Below are positions 63,010 to 64,000 of a stretch of 64,000 nt of DNA, piece by piece. How positions within the stretch are numbered: the first letter of the stretch is position 1; the number at the start of each line of letters is the position of its first letter. The stretch lies in contig NZ_JADPKY010000053.1 of assembly GCF_023074185.1 (NCBI RefSeq), positions 1 through 64,000 of the forward strand, given 5' to 3'. Source of the DNA: Bradyrhizobium sp. 132. GTDB lineage: Bacteria; Pseudomonadota; Alphaproteobacteria; Rhizobiales; Xanthobacteraceae. A model generated the notes under the pieces. That model was not told the origin of the DNA. It saw only the letters and a list, made by a program, of their open reading frames with translations, and did not search any database. The translations under genes were made by a program, and so were the position numbers.

Positions 63010-64000
63010 ATGGCAAGCGTCCAGAAAATCAAGCTCAGTCCCTCCCGCGATATTCCCTTCAACAAACTGGTCTTGAGCCAGTCCAATGTCCGCCGCGTAA
63101 AGGCCGGCGTCTCGATCGAGCAACTGGCGGAGAGCATCTCTCAGCGCACGTTGTTACAAAGCCTGAGCGTTCGTGCGGTCGTCGATGCCGACGGCCAGGA
63201 GACCGGCATGTTCGAGGTGCCCGCCGGTGGACGCCGCTACCGTGCGCTCGAACTTCTGGTGAGGCAGAAGCGTATGGCGAAGACGCAACCTGTCCCCTGC
63301 GTGGTCCGGGATGGCGGCATCGCCGAGGACGATTCCCTTGCCGAGAACGACGAGCGGGTCGGCCTGCATCCGCTCGATCAGTTCCGCGCGTTCAAGCTGC
63401 TGCGTGACGGTGGTATGAGTGAAGAGGATATCGCCGCGCGGCACTTCGTCTCGCCGGCGATCGTCAAGCAGCGCCTGCGTCTGGCGTCCGTGTCGCCGAA
63501 GCTGCACGACGTCTATGCCGACGATGGCATGACGCTCGAACAGTTGATGGCCTTCTCTGTCACGGCCGTCCAGGCGCGTCAGGAGCAGGTCTGGGACAAT
63601 GTCAGCAAATCCGGCTACGACGAGACATATCAAATCCGACGGACGTTGACGGAGAACACCGTGCGCGCTTCCGATCGCCGCGCCCAATTCGTCGGACTGG
63701 ATGCCTACGAGCAGGCCGGCGGCGCCATCCTGCGGGATCTGTTCGAACACGATGATGGTGGCTGGTTGCAGGATGTGCCGCTGCTCGATCGTCTCGCCAC
63801 CGAGAAGCTGAAGGCCGAGGCTGAGACGATCGCGGCCGAAGGCTGGAAGTGGATCGCGGTGGCAGTCGACTTCCCCTACGGCCACACCAACGGGTTGCGC
63901 GAGATTGAGGGTGAACCGGCTGATCTGACGGAGGAGGAGCGGGCGACGCTTGACGCCCTTAACGTCGAACACGTCAAGATCGAGGAGGATTACCAGGACG
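63010..64000 (+). CDS. ParB/RepB-like partition protein (runs off the window)
   Basis: The first about 330 codons of a ParB-family gene; the 3' end lies outside. The N-terminal ParB/sulfiredoxin domain has LVLSQSNVRR, SIEQLAESISQRTLLQSLSV and the nucleotide-binding FEVPAGGRRYRALELL, followed by an acidic PLDQFRAFKLLRDGGMSEED and a helix-turn-helix (IAARHFVSPAIVKQRLRLAS). This type is a plasmid/ICE ParB-like protein rather than the chromosomal one. Start at ATG 63010, after a 135-base gap from ardC; same strand, likely same module. Confidence 0.9.
   Translation, partial: MASVQKIKLSPSRDIPFNKLVLSQSNVRRVKAGVSIEQLAESISQRTLLQSLSVRAVVDADGQETGMFEVPAGGRRYRALELLVRQKRMAKTQPVPCVVRDGGIAEDDSLAENDERVGLHPLDQFRAFKLLRDGGMSEEDIAARHFVSPAIVKQRLRLASVSPKLHDVYADDGMTLEQLMAFSVTAVQARQEQVWDNVSKSGYDETYQIRRTLTENTVRASDRRAQFVGLDAYEQAGGAILRDLFEHDDGGWLQDVPLLDRLATEKLKAEAETIAAEGWKWIAVAVDFPYGHTNGLREIEGEPADLTEEERATLDALNVEHVKIEEDYQD

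Overview
The window looks like accessory DNA of a Bradyrhizobium-type symbiotic alphaproteobacterium. It carries nifH, nifQ, nifW and fixBCX with NifA/sigma-54 promoter elements, and the nitrogenase iron protein, FixC and the other nif/fix products match the rhizobial type throughout. Three blocks can be separated.

Block 1 (1 to about 20.8 kb) is the symbiosis region. A peroxiredoxin gene is divergent from nifH, and both have -24/-12 promoters. nifH is followed by nifQ, a shattered nifV relic, nifW, a shattered fixA relic that still has a NifA site, a -24/-12 promoter and a ribosome binding site, and then intact fixB, fixC and fixX. Beyond an intact IS5-family element the DNA is mostly gene debris with a few intact genes: a DUF155-like protein, a secreted nuclease homologue, a small multidrug-resistance (Gdx/SugE) exporter preceded by a guanidine-II (mini-ykkC) riboswitch candidate, and a radical SAM/SPASM protein. 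It also holds a frameshifted cbiM. The block ends at a 3' tRNA fragment that looks like an attachment-site scar, followed by an ardC relic.

Block 2 (about 21.3 to 36.3 kb) is a DNA-metabolism and defence island: a YhaO-like nuclease with a YhaN-like ATPase cut to half length and translationally coupled to a small membrane protein; then a three-gene helicase / DUF1156 methylase / DUF499 ATPase operon (the Hma architecture) whose helicase has an XRE-type DNA-binding domain fused at its N terminus; then a 5'-truncated dinB.

Block 3 (about 36.3 to 61 kb) is the most unusual part. After a three-gene cassette of unknown small proteins comes a polycistron of two giant genes (3884 and 2768 codons, 3 bp apart), a membrane protein with a PEGA-like tail, a small protein with a lysine-rich histone-H1-like N-terminal tail, and two further small unknown genes. 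The last ~136 residues of the second giant are repeated, without gaps, as the body of the lysine-tailed protein. I recognise no described system with this layout. The window ends in plasmid- or ICE-type genes (ardC, a parB-like gene running off the edge).

All functional statements rest on reading motifs by eye; no database search was possible.
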